From NCBI GenBank assembly GCA_008682415.1, contig VANK01000013.1:1-64000 (forward strand): 64,000 bases of DNA, read 5' to 3'. The notes below the pieces were generated by a model. The model saw nothing but the letters and a program-made list of their open reading frames with translations. It did not search any database and was not told the origin of the DNA. Numbering within the stretch: the stretch's first letter is position 1; every line of letters starts with the position of its first letter. A program made the position numbers and the translations under genes. Positions 32,800 through 42,988 of this stretch are shown here, one piece after another. Source of the stretch: Acidobacteria bacterium AB60. Its GTDB lineage: Bacteria; Acidobacteriota; Terriglobia; Terriglobales; Acidobacteriaceae.

Positions 32800-35700
32800 T
32801 CAGCGGACCTCGGTCAGGGCCTCGGTCTGCTTGCTCATCTTGGCGGTGCGGTCCAGCTTGTCCCAGTTGAACGGCTTGCCGTCGATGGCGCGCTTGATGG
32901 TCTTGAACAGCACCACTGAGAACAGCTGCCGATACGAGAAGCGCTGCAGCCAGATGTGGAAGAGCAGCCAGCGGTCGCCCTTGTTGGCGGGGTGGGGGCG
33001 TTCCAGGCTGAACGCCACTGCCGACGTGACAAAGTCGATGAGCAGGAAGGCCAGGAAGTAGGTGAGCAGCTTCTGGAAGTTCGCCGCGGAGGTGGCCTCC
33101 GGATGGAAGTGCAGATCGACGAAGTAGTGAATGATGCCGTACACGAACATGAGGTCGATGAAGGGCGAGACCAGCGGCAGCAGCATTTGGAAGATGAGGA
33201 TATTGGGCAGCGCGAAGAGGCCCATGGCCTTGTTGCGCGTAAAGGCAGCGCGATGCTTCCACACGGCCTGCAGTGTGCCGAACGACCAGCGGAAACGTTG
33301 CCGCATGAGGCCCTTGGCATTGATGGGCGCTTCGGTGAAGGCCAGCGAGCGATCCTCGTACACCACCTTGAGATTCTGCTCGAGCAGGCTCATGGTGAGG
33401 TCGGCGTCTTCGGCCACGGTGTTGATGGGATAGCAGCCGGCGCGTTTGACGGCCTGCGTCCGCCACGCTCCGATGGCTCCCGGAACAACGGTGACCACGT
33501 GGAAGAGATCGAGGGCGCGGCGTTCGAAGTTCTGGCTGGTGATGTATTCCAGGGCCTGCCAGCGCGTCCACAGATTCACGCGGTTGCCTACCTTGGCGTT
33601 CCCGGCCACGGCGCCGATGGTGGGATCTTCGAAGTGGGGGATGAGCTTGCTGATGGCGTCGGCGGCGATCACGGTATCGGCGTCGATGCCCACGTAGATC
33701 TCCTCCTCGACGCGATCGAGAGCGTAGTTCAGGGCGGCAGCCTTGCCGCCGTTGGCCTTCTCCAGCACTTCGACGCGGCCGGCGCGGATCTCCGCGGCGT
33801 AGGCTTCGCGCGCCACCTCCGCGGTGCGGTCTTTTGAGCCGTCGTCGATGACGATGACGCGCAGATTCTGGTAGTCGGAGTTGAGGACCGAACGGATGGT
33901 GCGGACGATGACCTTTTCCTCGTTGTACGAGGGAACCAGCACCGCGACTCGCGGATTGTAGCCCGGGGAGGCCTCGCGGTGAGGACGGCGGAGTCGGTCG
34001 ATGATGGCGAACACGCCCACGAGGATCAGGCGGGCGCTCATCAAGATATCGCCGAGGAAGAAGACGATCACCACGAAGTTGAAGATGATCGAGAGCACTG
34101 AAAATGCCAGCGAATCCGGTATCGCGCGCAACTGCTGCCATGGGCTGAGCTTTGGCATCACGTCGGCCGTGGTCTTATTCATCAGCGCGGAGACCTGCAC
34201 GATCTGGTAGCCATGGGCGCGCAGCGTGTCAATCAACACCGGCAGCGAGGCAATCGTCACCGATCGGTCGCCGCCGCCATCGTGGAGCAGGATGACCGAG
34301 CCGCGAAACTGCGGCTTGCTCTTCATGCGGTTGAGCTGGTCGAGCACCGAATTGGCGATCTCGGCAGGCGTCTTGCGAATGCGTTCATCCCAGTCGTCGG
34401 TGTCGATCTTGTTGCCGATGACGGTCAGGCCGTCTTGCTGTACGCGCACGATCGGCGCGGCCTGGTCGTCGGTGTCCGGCTCCTCGTCGATGTCGTAGGG
34501 GGGACGGAAGTACAGAGGCTGAATGCCCAGCTTGGAGGCGAACAGCCGGTTGGTGAGGTTGATCTCCATGTCCAGACGCTGCGGCGAGATTTCGCTGATG
34601 TCAGGATGCGAGTAGGTGTGGTTGCCGATTTCGTTGCCCTCATTGACTATGCGCTTCATGAGGCCCAGGTTTTGCTGCGCCTCTTCGCCAATCAGCATGA
34701 AGGTCGCGTGAGCGCCCTTGTGCTTGAGGATGTCGAGGATGCGCGGCGTCCACTTGGGATCGGGCCCGTCATCGAAGCTGAGCGCCACCTGGTTCGACTT
34801 GTACCCGTATTGATTGACGGTGTAGGTGTTGGGGTACACCTCCATGTGCTCGTCGATGATCAGCCTCTTGCGCAGGTCGGGTTCGTCGGTGTCGCTCTCC
34901 ACCACGCGCGTGCCGGTCTTGGGCGTGCCTGTGACGCGAATGATCTCGCCCTCGCCCTCGGTGTCCACCTCATGTCCGGGCTGCACTGAGCCGAGCGCCT
35001 GCAGTGATACGGCGTCGTTGGGCCTGTCCCAGATGTTCCAGACCGAGCCGTCCTCCTCACCCAGCCGCCACAGCGCGAAGGTCTGCAGACCGAGCAGGCG
35101 CGCGGCTCGCATCTCGTTGAGCACCGTCACCGCGTCGAGGAACCACACCACGTGGCGTTGATTGCTGTCCTCGTCGATGTATTCGAAGTGGGGGTTGAGG
35201 GAGTCGTAGTCGAGGTTCAGGTCGGCGTCGGCGTCGGAGGCGCGCTGCCACACCCGCGAGACGGTCAGGTCCTCGGTATCCAGCACCTGCGGCTTGGGCG
35301 TACTGCCGTGCTTCGCCGGGGCCGGGATGGAGAGGGTCCAATCATATCCGTAGTTGCCGACCGCACAGATGAGCTTCTGCTTGGGAACCAGCTTGAGCGC
35401 GCGCTGCAAATTGGCGATAAACCACTGCTGGGGGGCGATCGGCCCGGGGTCGCTCTCGATCTCGTGCAGGTCGTAGTTCATCAAGACGACCCAGTCGGCG
35501 TTATCGGCGATCTGCTTGAGATCCTTGTCGTCAAGGCCGACCGCCACGTTCACGCAGAGGCGCAGGTTGCGCTCGTGCAGCTTGGCGTAGAGCTCCTGAA
35601 TGAAGTTGACATACGCGGGGAGCGACTCGTCGCGCAGGTTTTCAAAGTCGAGCGAGAGGCCGTGATAGGCCGGCATGGCCCCGAAGAACTGCATGATCTG

Positions 35701-36330
35701 GTCTTCCAGCAGGGCGCGGCGCGTGTCGTCGGCCAGCAGGTCGCCCATGGCCGGATCCCAGATGCCCGTGTGGGGATTGAAGTTGTTGACGTGTGGGAAA
35801 ATCTCCGTGTTTTCGCGCGTGTCCTGAATGACGTGCTTGATCTTGTTCAGGTCATCAGGATCGTGCACCACGCCGCCGTCGATGACGCGGTACTCCTGCA
35901 TGGTGTTCTGGCTGCTCATGGAGAGCAGGTGCGCGTCCGGCGCGTCGACGTGGAGCCACTCGGGAAAGAGCAGGTCGATCTGGTGTACGTGGGCCTTGAA
36001 CGAGGAGTAGCTGGTGGCGTCGTCGGCAGCGTAGTAGGCCGCTCTGATGCCCTCCCCGGTGTTGAGGGCGATCTCGGAGGGCTTGCGGTTGGTCTTCCGG
36101 CGCGGCTGGGTCACGGTTCGCTGCTTCAGCAGGGGGGTGCGATCGTGCAGCGCCTTTAAGTTGTGCCGCGCCAGGGGCAGAAACAGCCCCTGCAACGGCT
36201 GGCTGCGGAGTGTGTTGAAGATGACTCCGGCCACCACCAGTGTGGTGACGACCGCTGCCACATCGAGGAAGCGGCGCAAGCGTTTCCATCGCTTGCGTTG
36301 GGGATCGAAGAAGATCTGCTTATCAACCAT
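32800..36330 (-). CDS. GH18 - polysaccharide deacetylase - GT2 fusion
   Basis: Protein of 1176 residues combining three enzyme classes. After an N-terminal membrane anchor (about 24-42), residues about 95-400 form a GH18-like domain with GLSLDFENL (catalytic Glu) and LMNYD. Residues about 520-730 are a NodB/CE4 deacetylase with SFDDGPD and NHTYSHPD. After two membrane segments, residues about 800-1050 are a family 2 glycosyltransferase with VPSYNEE, DDGS, DADT, AEDADLT and QRFRW (residues of the processive type), then further membrane helices. The set resembles a poly-N-acetylglucosamine synthase and its modifying enzymes in one chain, with the hydrolase and deacetylase outside and the transferase inside. 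Confidence 0.93.
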   Translation of the reverse strand: MVDKQIFFDPQRKRWKRLRRFLDVAAVVTTLVVAGVIFNTLRSQPLQGLFLPLARHNLKALHDRTPLLKQRTVTQPRRKTNRKPSEIALNTGEGIRAAYYAADDATSYSSFKAHVHQIDLLFPEWLHVDAPDAHLLSMSSQNTMQEYRVIDGGVVHDPDDLNKIKHVIQDTRENTEIFPHVNNFNPHTGIWDPAMGDLLADDTRRALLEDQIMQFFGAMPAYHGLSLDFENLRDESLPAYVNFIQELYAKLHERNLRLCVNVAVGLDDKDLKQIADNADWVVLMNYDLHEIESDPGPIAPQQWFIANLQRALKLVPKQKLICAVGNYGYDWTLSIPAPAKHGSTPKPQVLDTEDLTVSRVWQRASDADADLNLDYDSLNPHFEYIDEDSNQRHVVWFLDAVTVLNEMRAARLLGLQTFALWRLGEEDGSVWNIWDRPNDAVSLQALGSVQPGHEVDTEGEGEIIRVTGTPKTGTRVVESDTDEPDLRKRLIIDEHMEVYPNTYTVNQYGYKSNQVALSFDDGPDPKWTPRILDILKHKGAHATFMLIGEEAQQNLGLMKRIVNEGNEIGNHTYSHPDISEISPQRLDMEINLTNRLFASKLGIQPLYFRPPYDIDEEPDTDDQAAPIVRVQQDGLTVIGNKIDTDDWDERIRKTPAEIANSVLDQLNRMKSKPQFRGSVILLHDGGGDRSVTIASLPVLIDTLRAHGYQIVQVSALMNKTTADVMPKLSPWQQLRAIPDSLAFSVLSIIFNFVVIVFFLGDILMSARLILVGVFAIIDRLRRPHREASPGYNPRVAVLVPSYNEEKVIVRTIRSVLNSDYQNLRVIVIDDGSKDRTAEVAREAYAAEIRAGRVEVLEKANGGKAAALNYALDRVEEEIYVGIDADTVIAADAISKLIPHFEDPTIGAVAGNAKVGNRVNLWTRWQALEYITSQNFERRALDLFHVVTVVPGAIGAWRTQAVKRAGCYPINTVAEDADLTMSLLEQNLKVVYEDRSLAFTEAPINAKGLMRQRFRWSFGTLQAVWKHRAAFTRNKAMGLFALPNILIFQMLLPLVSPFIDLMFVYGIIHYFVDLHFHPEATSAANFQKLLTYFLAFLLIDFVTSAVAFSLERPHPANKGDRWLLFHIWLQRFSYRQLFSVVLFKTIKRAIDGKPFNWDKLDRTAKMSKQTEALTEVR

Positions 36331-36387
36331 CGGTTTCCACGTGCGCGAAAACCGGGTAAACGGTCTACGCTATACAGTACGAATCGT

Positions 36388-37827
36388 ATGGAACCTGCCC
36401 CCTTCAGTCAATTGAACCAGGACCGGTTTGTCTTCCGCAGCCGCCGCGGCATCCTTTCCGCAGGTGCCGCCATGGTTGCGGGCGCCGCGCTTCGCCTTTG
36501 GATGCTGCGCAAGTTCTTTGAAGTTAACGGGGACTCTCAACTTTACGGTTCCATGGCAAAGAATCTTCTGATGCACGGGCGCTACGCGGTTTCCGACGGC
36601 GGCGGCATGCTCCATTCCACCCTCATCCGCCTGCCCGGATACCCGCTCTTTCTCGCGTTGTGTTTTCGCATCTTCGGCATGGAGAACTACTTCTGGGCAT
36701 CCTGCGTGCAGGTCGTGCTGGAGCTGCTGGGGTGCTGGTTGCTGGCCGTTGTGGCTTATCGCGTCTCTGCTCCCGCCACGCGTGCCGCGGCCGCTCACGC
36801 GACGCTCTGGCTGGCCGCGCTCTGCCCGTTCACCGCGGTCTATGCGGCTGAGCCGCTCTCGGAGGCCCTGACGCTCTTCTCCATCGCGGTCGCGCTCTGG
36901 GGCCTCGTGCGCTACCGCGAGCAGCCGGTCTGGGGTCCTGCGCTCGCGTTTACGTTCGCGGTGACCTATGCCGCCCTCCTGCGCCCCGATGGCGTGCTGC
37001 TGGGGGCGGCGCTGGTGGTTCCTTTGCTCCGCGCGCCGCGCTCCTGGCTCGCGGGTGCTTCCGGGAAATCGGGAAACGCGCATCGTCGCATGCTCGCGGT
37101 CTGCTTTGTGCTGGCGGTGGTTCCATTCGCTCTCTGGGCCGTTCGCAATGCACGCGTCTTTCATGTCTTCCAGCCGCTGGCGCCGCGTTACGCCACCGAC
37201 CCTGGGGAAAACACATGGCCCGGATGGCAGGGCTGGACGAAAACCTGGTGCCTCGACTTCATCTCCACCTACCAGGTGTACTGGGCCATGCCGGGCTCGC
37301 CCCTGGAGATGAAGTACCTTCCGGCCCGGGCCACCGACACGCCCGCGCAGTATGCGGAGACCGCCAAACTCTTCGCCGACTATGAGAGCAACGGCGAAGA
37401 GCTTTCGCCAGAGCTCGACGCGCGCTTCGCCCAGCTTGCCGCGCAGCGGATCTCCGCGCACCCCCTGCGTTCCCACCTACTGCTGCCGCTGGGCCGGATG
37501 CTGGATATGTGGCTGCGTCCCCGCGTGGAAAACCTGCCCATCGACCTCGACTGGTGGGTCTACAGCCACCATCACGTGGAGACGCGCTTCAGCTGGTTCT
37601 ACGCGGGCTTGAACGCGGTCTATCTCCTGCTCGGTATCGCCGGGCTGCTCGCGCGTCCGCGCCTCTGGCCCTGGATGCTTCTCTACATGCTGTTGCGCAG
37701 CGCTCTGCTCTGCACCATTGAAGCCCCCGAGGCGCGCTACACGCTGGAGTGTTTTCCCATGCTCTTCGTTCTGGGAGGCGCCGCTCTCGGACGGATCTTC
37801 GTGCGTTCCAAGAAGACGCTGGCCTAG
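36388..37827 (+). CDS. GT-C membrane glycosyltransferase (ArnT/PMT type)
   Basis: Protein of 479 residues from the ATG at 36388 (MEPAPFSQ). A first membrane helix and the loop NGDSQLYGSMAKNLLMHGRY, with an acidic residue in the first extracytoplasmic loop, are typical of PMT_2/ArnT-like transferases that use polyprenyl-phosphate sugars. About ten more hydrophobic segments follow. No clear Shine-Dalgarno precedes the ATG, and TATACA at 36371-36376 lies so close that a short leader is likely. It is divergent from the GH18-CE4-GT2 gene with 57 bp between, so both may work on one envelope polysaccharide. Its end overlaps the convergent LolA-like gene by 4 bases. Confidence 0.87.
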   Translation: MEPAPFSQLNQDRFVFRSRRGILSAGAAMVAGAALRLWMLRKFFEVNGDSQLYGSMAKNLLMHGRYAVSDGGGMLHSTLIRLPGYPLFLALCFRIFGMENYFWASCVQVVLELLGCWLLAVVAYRVSAPATRAAAAHATLWLAALCPFTAVYAAEPLSEALTLFSIAVALWGLVRYREQPVWGPALAFTFAVTYAALLRPDGVLLGAALVVPLLRAPRSWLAGASGKSGNAHRRMLAVCFVLAVVPFALWAVRNARVFHVFQPLAPRYATDPGENTWPGWQGWTKTWCLDFISTYQVYWAMPGSPLEMKYLPARATDTPAQYAETAKLFADYESNGEELSPELDARFAQLAAQRISAHPLRSHLLLPLGRMLDMWLRPRVENLPIDLDWWVYSHHHVETRFSWFYAGLNAVYLLLGIAGLLARPRLWPWMLLYMLLRSALLCTIEAPEARYTLECFPMLFVLGGAALGRIFVRSKKTLA

Positions 37828-38513
37828 CGGTTGATCACCTGGGTCTTGCTGTCCGTCTTGAATGAGAACGCGTCGCCGGGCAGCGACTGGTTCACCTTGA
37901 TGTTCGAGTAAGTGACCATGCGCGATTGCCCCTGCCCCTGGTCGAAGTACTGCTTCAGGCTCACCCCGCGCTCAGGATCGATCCAGATGGTGACCTTGCG
38001 AAACAGCTTGAGCACCGCGGGATCCTTGGGCACCAGGTCAAGCTTGGCGACCTTCACGCCGTTCAAGGTCTCCGATCCGCCGTAGGTGATGTTCCAGTTC
38101 GCTTCGAGAGCGGTCCCGCTTCCACCGAATCCCAGCGACAGGTAGCTCTCGTACTTCCCGGCCTGCTTGGACACGGTCACCTGGTTGGTCAGCTTCTCAT
38201 ACATGGAGAAGACGCCGTTCTTGATGGTGATGATCCGCGGCGCCGGCTTGCCGTTCTCTTTATCGATATGGATGCCGAGCGCGACCGCGCTTCCCTTGTG
38301 CTCGGTGTAGATCGATCCCTGCATGACATCCTTGTCGGGAATGGGCTCGGTCATCTCGTTCACCTGCTCCAGGGTCGCCGAAGCGGAGCGGAACTTGGCC
38401 GCCGCCGCGTTGAGCTGCGTGAGCACCGACTTCACGTCGTCCGCCGCAAACGACGACGGAGCGAGCATCAAGCCCAGGACCAGAGCCGCCGCCATCCTTA
38501 TTTGAACGCGCAT
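37824..38513 (-). CDS. LolA-like outer membrane lipoprotein carrier
   Basis: Protein of 229 residues from the ATG at 38513 (MRVQIRMAAALVLG), preferred over an ATG two codons earlier because AGAAGGA then sits at 5-6 bases. A signal peptide ends near PSSFAADD. The mature part has the LolA pattern: LTQLNAAAAKFRSASATLEQV, a G-S-I-Y strand, IITIKNGVFSMYEKLTNQV, VPKDPAVLKLFRKVTIWIDPERG and a C-terminal SNIKVNQSLPGDAFSFK, which matches the L...F.F end of the family. It would carry lipoproteins or similar cargo across the periplasm. It is the last gene of a serS-led minus-strand cluster. Confidence 0.85.
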   Translation of the reverse strand: MRVQIRMAAALVLGLMLAPSSFAADDVKSVLTQLNAAAAKFRSASATLEQVNEMTEPIPDKDVMQGSIYTEHKGSAVALGIHIDKENGKPAPRIITIKNGVFSMYEKLTNQVTVSKQAGKYESYLSLGFGGSGTALEANWNITYGGSETLNGVKVAKLDLVPKDPAVLKLFRKVTIWIDPERGVSLKQYFDQGQGQSRMVTYSNIKVNQSLPGDAFSFKTDSKTQVINR

Positions 38514-38588
38514 ATCCATCCTTCTTGTGCATTGGACGCTTGGGAATGCCGGAAAGAGACCTGCGAGGGGCCGGCGACCACAACAAAG

Positions 38589-38963
38589 CTACTTATGCGC
38601 CCAGATCTTCCAACTCGAAGGATTGCCGTTGGCATCTCGGGTCAGCTCCCAGCGCGAGACAAAGACGGCGTCGCCGGCGATGGGCTCGATGGATCGCCGC
38701 AGCGCCTTCCGGATCTCCGGATCTGGCGCCCCCGCTCCCACATTCACATCGGAAGCCTGCACGGTGATGATGAGGCCGTGGCTGCCGTCTCCCGCCACCT
38801 GGATGGGCTGGGTGGGTCCGGCCAGCACCGCCGGCTTGTCGCCGTAGTCCCACAGGTGCGGCGTAATGAAGATGAACGCCAGGATCAGCGTGACCATCAC
38901 GTCATAGTGAAAACTGCCTCGCGGATAAGTCCAGTACACGTAGCTCTTCAAGATGCGATTCAT
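38589..38963 (-). CDS. Small membrane-anchored protein between serS and lolA-like gene
   Basis: Protein of 124 residues whose start overlaps the serS stop (ATGA). [32 protein letters not shown] segment (quoted in parts: YPRGSFHYD then a hydrophobic helix at about 20-37) gives one membrane anchor, followed by an extracytoplasmic domain with [12 protein letters not shown] and [12 protein letters not shown]. The overall order, one helix then a small mixed domain, recalls ExbD/TolR but the conserved Asp of that family is not in the helix. Function unknown; the operon context links it to envelope traffic. Confidence 0.7.
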   Translation of the reverse strand: MNRILKSYVYWTYPRGSFHYDVMVTLILAFIFITPHLWDYGDKPAVLAGPTQPIQVAGDGSHGLIITVQASDVNVGAGAPDPEIRKALRRSIEPIAGDAVFVSRWELTRDANGNPSSWKIWAHK

Positions 38964-40288
38964 ACGGCGCGGCGCTCGATTCTCGTCATGCCCCCCATGT
39001 AGGGAAGCAGGGCGTCCGGTATCAGTACGGACCCGTCGGCCTGCTGATAGTTTTCCAGGATGGCCAGCCAGGTGCGGCCCACGGCCAGGCCGCTGCCGTT
39101 CAGCGTGTGCACAAACTCGCTCTTCTTGCTGGCCGCGGGCTTGAAGCGAATATTGGCGCGCCGCGCCTGGAACGCCTCAAAGTTCGAGCACGACGAGATC
39201 TCGCGGTAGAGCTGCTGGCCCGGCAGCCAGACCTCCAGGTCGAACGTCTTGGCGGCAGAGAACCCGGTGTCGCCGGTGCACAGCAGCATGCGCCGGTAGG
39301 GCAGGTTCAGCGCTTCGAGGATCTCCTCGGCGTCGCGGGTCAGAGCTTCGTGCTCCGCGTCGGACTCCTCCGGGCGTGCAAACTTCACCAGCTCCACCTT
39401 CTGGAATTGATGCTGCCGGATGATGCCGCGCGTGTCTTTGCCGGCGGCTCCCGCCTCGGCGCGAAAACACGGGGTATACGCGGTCAGCTTGATGGGCAGA
39501 CGCGCCTCCTCCAGCGTTTCGTCGCGATAGAGATTGGTGACCGGAACTTCGGCCGTGGGAATCAGCCAGTGGTCCGCGTCTTTGAACTCTCCGCGCGCGG
39601 CGGTCTCAGCGTCGGCATCGGAACAGCGGAAGAGGTCCTCGGCGAATTTGGGGAGCTGTCCTGTGCCGAACAGGCTGCGGCTGTTCACCATGAACGGCGG
39701 CAGAACCTCGGTGTAGCCGTGCTTCTGCGTGTGGAGGTCGAGCATGAAGCTGATCAGCGCCCGCTCGAGGCGCGCTCCCGCGCCCATGTACACCGCGAAG
39801 CGCGCTCCGCTCAGCTTGGCGGCCCGCTCCAGGTCCAGGATGCCCAGCCCCTCGCCCAGCTCCCAGTGCGGCCTGGGCTGGAAATCGAAGCTGCGCTTCT
39901 CGCCCCAGGTCTTCACTACCGCGTTGTCTTCTTCCGAGGCGCCGACCGGAACTTCATCGCGGGTGAGATTGGGAACGCTCGCCAGCGAGAGCCGCACCTG
40001 CTCATCCAGCTCGGCGGCGGTGTGGTCCAGGTTCTCCAGGCGCTCCTTCAGAGTTCGCGTCTCGTCCATCAGGGCGGTGGCGTCCTGCCCGGAGCGCTTC
40101 AGCGCGCCCACCTGCTGGCTCAGCTCGTTGCGGCGCGCCTTCAGGGCCTCGGCTTGTGTGATGGCCTCGCGGCGGCGCTGGTCCAACGAACGAAAGTCTC
40201 CCAGCAAAACGGCCGGGTCGGCGCCGCGCGCGCGCAGCTTCTGTTCCACCGGGGCAAGGTTCGCCCGCACAAATGCCAGATCTAGCAT
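38960..40288 (-). CDS. serS: Seryl-tRNA synthetase
   Basis: Protein of 442 residues. The N-terminal coiled-coil arm that reads the long variable arm of tRNA-Ser spans about 30-105. Class II motif 2 is in [22 protein letters not shown] and motif 3 in [18 protein letters not shown]; the [13 protein letters not shown] segment binds serine. The length and all motifs are typical. It overlaps the downstream small membrane gene by 4 bases, so expression of an essential enzyme and two envelope genes is linked. Confidence 0.97.
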   Translation of the reverse strand: MLDLAFVRANLAPVEQKLRARGADPAVLLGDFRSLDQRRREAITQAEALKARRNELSQQVGALKRSGQDATALMDETRTLKERLENLDHTAAELDEQVRLSLASVPNLTRDEVPVGASEEDNAVVKTWGEKRSFDFQPRPHWELGEGLGILDLERAAKLSGARFAVYMGAGARLERALISFMLDLHTQKHGYTEVLPPFMVNSRSLFGTGQLPKFAEDLFRCSDADAETAARGEFKDADHWLIPTAEVPVTNLYRDETLEEARLPIKLTAYTPCFRAEAGAAGKDTRGIIRQHQFQKVELVKFARPEESDAEHEALTRDAEEILEALNLPYRRMLLCTGDTGFSAAKTFDLEVWLPGQQLYREISSCSNFEAFQARRANIRFKPAASKKSEFVHTLNGSGLAVGRTWLAILENYQQADGSVLIPDALLPYMGGMTRIERRAV

Positions 40289-40431
40289 GACCCTTCAGTC
40301 TACTAGAAGCAGCCCTTAGCCTTTAGCTCTTAGCCCGCGCACTTCGAGGTTCACAACCGGCGTGCGAGCTCAGAACTCGGCTTCCGCAACGACCAGCTGA
40401 CAGCTAAGAGCTAATAGCTAAAAGCTGCCTT

Positions 40432-41820
40432 TCAGTCCGCCGCATGCGCCTTCGCTTCTGCCGGCTCTTCCTTCGCCGCCGAATCCCGCGCCGGCCCAGC
40501 GTTCACCTGCTCGTCCCACCCCGGCAGCTTCTGATCGCCCGTAATCAGGCGCACGCTGCGGGTGAACGTGAAGTAGGTCCAAACCCAGCTGGCCATCACC
40601 GCAATCCGGTTGCGGAACCCGATCAGGAAGAAGATGTGGACGACCAACCAGGTCACCCATGCCGGAAAGCCGGAAAGATGACCGCGGAACGGCCACTTCA
40701 CATCGGCCACGGCCATCTGCCGCCCGATGGTGGCCATGTCGCCCTTGTCGAAGTAGCGGAAGCCGGGGCGCGGCCGGCCGTGCAGATCCGCGCGAATCAC
40801 CTTCGCCACATGATCGCCCATCTGCATCGCAGGCTGCGCCACCCCGGGCACCTGCTTGCCGTCCTGCTCGAAGTGGGCCAGGTCGCCCAGCACGAAGACG
40901 TCCGGCAGCCCCTGCGGATTGAGGTTGTCGTCCACCAGCACGCAGCCGCGGTGATCCAGCGGCGCATTCAGCAGCTTGCCCAGCGGAGAGGCCTGCACGC
41001 CCGCCGCCCACAGCACCACGGCAGCTTCCACCCTGCCAATGCCCTTGGGCCCGCCCGTCTCCACCCAGCCGGGCTCGACCCCGGTTACGTGGCACTCGGT
41101 ATGCACCTCCACGTTCAGCGATTGCAGCGACTTTTCGGCCTTGGCCGACAGATCGGGAGGATAGGCGGCCAGCAGGCGCGGACCTCCGTCCAGCAGCATC
41201 ACCCGACTTTTGCGCGGATCGATGTGCCGGAAATCGTGCTTCATGTAGAGCTGCGCGATATCGCTGATGGCGCCGGCCAGCTCCACCCCGGTGGGCCCGC
41301 CGCCGATCACCACGAAGTTCAGCGGCGGATGCCACCCGTGCTCCTGCATATGCCGCTCGGCCAGTTCGAAGGCCAGCAGCACCCGCCGCCGGATCTCGAT
41401 GGCGTCCTCGATCGTCTTCAGGCCCGGCGCGGCGGTGGCCCACTCGTTGTGTCCAAAGTAGGAGTGCGTCGAGCCCGCCGCCACCACCAGGTAGTCATAG
41501 CGGGCCTGGGCGCCGCTGCGCAGGGAAACCGTGTGGGCCGCGGTATCGATCCCCACTACCTCGTCCATTAAAACTTCGGTATTTTCCTGGCTGCGCAGAA
41601 TCTGGCGGATGGGCGCCGCGATATTGGCGGGCGACAACACCGCCAGCGCGACCTGGTACAGCAAAGGCTGGAACGTGTGGTGGTTGCGGCGGTCGATGAT
41701 GGTCACATCCACCGGGAGCTTGCCCAGGCCCTTGGCGGCATGAAGGCCGCCGAATCCGGCGCCCACAATCACCACGCGCGGCCGGCCGCTCATTTTTTTC
41801 GGGGCGGTTAGTTGGCTCAT
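40432..41820 (-). CDS. ndh: Type II NADH dehydrogenase
   Basis: Protein of 462 residues from the ATG at 41820, preceded by GGGAGGGGG. The FAD-binding motif is VIVGAGFGGLHAAKGL, the NADH-binding motif VVIGGGPTGVELAGAI, and the second FAD contact VFVLGDLAH. The quinone-side segment AQPAMQMGDHVAKVI and the C-terminal hydrophobic AWVTWLVVHIFFLIGFRNRI (membrane-binding amphipathic region) are those of non-proton-pumping NDH-2. It passes electrons from NADH to the quinone pool. It appears monocistronic. A tail of about 25 residues rich in Ala/Glu is extra. Confidence 0.95.
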   Translation of the reverse strand: MSQLTAPKKMSGRPRVVIVGAGFGGLHAAKGLGKLPVDVTIIDRRNHHTFQPLLYQVALAVLSPANIAAPIRQILRSQENTEVLMDEVVGIDTAAHTVSLRSGAQARYDYLVVAAGSTHSYFGHNEWATAAPGLKTIEDAIEIRRRVLLAFELAERHMQEHGWHPPLNFVVIGGGPTGVELAGAISDIAQLYMKHDFRHIDPRKSRVMLLDGGPRLLAAYPPDLSAKAEKSLQSLNVEVHTECHVTGVEPGWVETGGPKGIGRVEAAVVLWAAGVQASPLGKLLNAPLDHRGCVLVDDNLNPQGLPDVFVLGDLAHFEQDGKQVPGVAQPAMQMGDHVAKVIRADLHGRPRPGFRYFDKGDMATIGRQMAVADVKWPFRGHLSGFPAWVTWLVVHIFFLIGFRNRIAVMASWVWTYFTFTRSVRLITGDQKLPGWDEQVNAGPARDSAAKEEPAEAKAHAAD

Positions 41821-41906
41821 CGTGTCCCCCTCCCGACTGGTCCTACTTTAGGAGATGCACGAGGTCCCCATTTGGCAGCAACTTCTGTGGGCGGCGAGGC
41901 AGCCTG

Positions 41907-42428
41907 TTAAGCTTCGTCCTCCCCCCATCCCACCCCCAATAAATGACTCATCTGCCTCAGGTGGTTGATATCGTGCGCCGCCATGTGCCGCACAAGCTCC
42001 CTCACCGTGATCCTCCCGCGTTCCACATGATGACCCGCACGCTCCCACTGCTCGGGCGACAGGCCTTCCAGCATCCGCAGGTTTGCCTCGCGCAGCAGCC
42101 GGAACAGCGCGAACGCCTCCCCCGCCTTCCACGCCCCATATTGGCCCAACCGCGCCCACAGGTCCTGGTCGAACCCCTGCAGCGTCACTCCGTCCTGTTC
42201 CAGCATCTGCCGGTACCGCCAGCTGCTCACCAGCTCGTCCTCCGCCATATGCGCGACGATCTCCACCGCCGACCACTTGTCCGCTGCAGGACGCCGTCTC
42301 AGCCGTTCCTCGTCGCAGCCCTCAATCATGCGCGCGATCCTCGCCGGCGCCTCCGCCTGAACGCGGAGGGGATCTCTGCCCTCCACGTACCCTTGCAGGC
42401 GTTTGCGATACTCCTCTGGAGATTCCAT
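41907..42428 (-). CDS. DinB-family protein
   Basis: Protein of 173 residues with the DinB fold pattern. Metal-ligand histidines are seen in VEIVAHMAEDELV, and in the HMAAHDINHLRQM segment near the C-terminus (HxxxH arrangement). DinB_2 proteins are metal-dependent enzymes that often act with bacillithiol or a related thiol. BshC in this window shows that bacillithiol is likely made, so a thiol-transferase role is plausible but unproven. It differs clearly from the DUF1572 protein at 7.9 kb. Confidence 0.85.
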   Translation of the reverse strand: MESPEEYRKRLQGYVEGRDPLRVQAEAPARIARMIEGCDEERLRRRPAADKWSAVEIVAHMAEDELVSSWRYRQMLEQDGVTLQGFDQDLWARLGQYGAWKAGEAFALFRLLREANLRMLEGLSPEQWERAGHHVERGRITVRELVRHMAAHDINHLRQMSHLLGVGWGEDEA

Positions 42429-42504
42429 ACCGACGACGAGAATATCAGTCGCTGTATAAAGTCCCGGGGCGCGTCACGCAAAGCAGCTCCAGGAGGCGCA
42501 AGGG

Positions 42505-42812
42505 GCGCAGTCGAAGAACCCGCAGTTGTTCTTGCCTTCCCCTTTAATTCCTTCATTCCCGACTGCAAGCCTAACGCTCTGACGCAGAACCCGAATCAAC
42601 GCAGGAGCAGCGGCTTTCAAGCCGCTGAATCAAAGGCTAGGTATCTCCCGCCGCGGGGCCCAAACACCCACACGCGAACCGCAAGCTCAGCGCGGCGCGG
42701 GACTGGCCTGCCCGCGCGCAACAATAAAAACAGGCCTGTCATTCTGAGCGAAGCCGGTGCGCGGCACCGGCGCAGTCGAAGAACCCGCAGTTGTTCTTGC
42801 TTCTGCCTTTTC
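42505..42812. repeat. Two copies of a GCAGTCGAAGAACCCGCAG intergenic repeat
   Basis: Copies at about 42506-42540 and 42773-42807 share GCGCAGTCGAAGAACC and CGCAGTTGTTCTTGC. The second is preceded by GTCATTCTGAGCGAAG and a CCGGTGCGCGGCACCGG palindrome. The CGCAGTTGTT part also occurs in the repeats at 108 and 358. The 900-bp spacer 42429-43328 otherwise holds one gene remnant, a REP-like unit (about 42930-42985, minus orientation) and no intact gene. Confidence 0.75.
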
Positions 42813-42988
42813 TTCGGCACCTCCCACATCTTGTGCCCGTCCTCGCGGCGCAGCCTTGGGTCGATGGAGGGATACCTTACCCTTCGTATCTTGTATGGCG
42901 GGTGGCCCCGGTCTCAGAGCCAGCCTGACCATGTTGAGGGTGCCCCCTGTCCCTCGCTGTTGGGGACCGGGGAGGTTGAGCCATCCCA

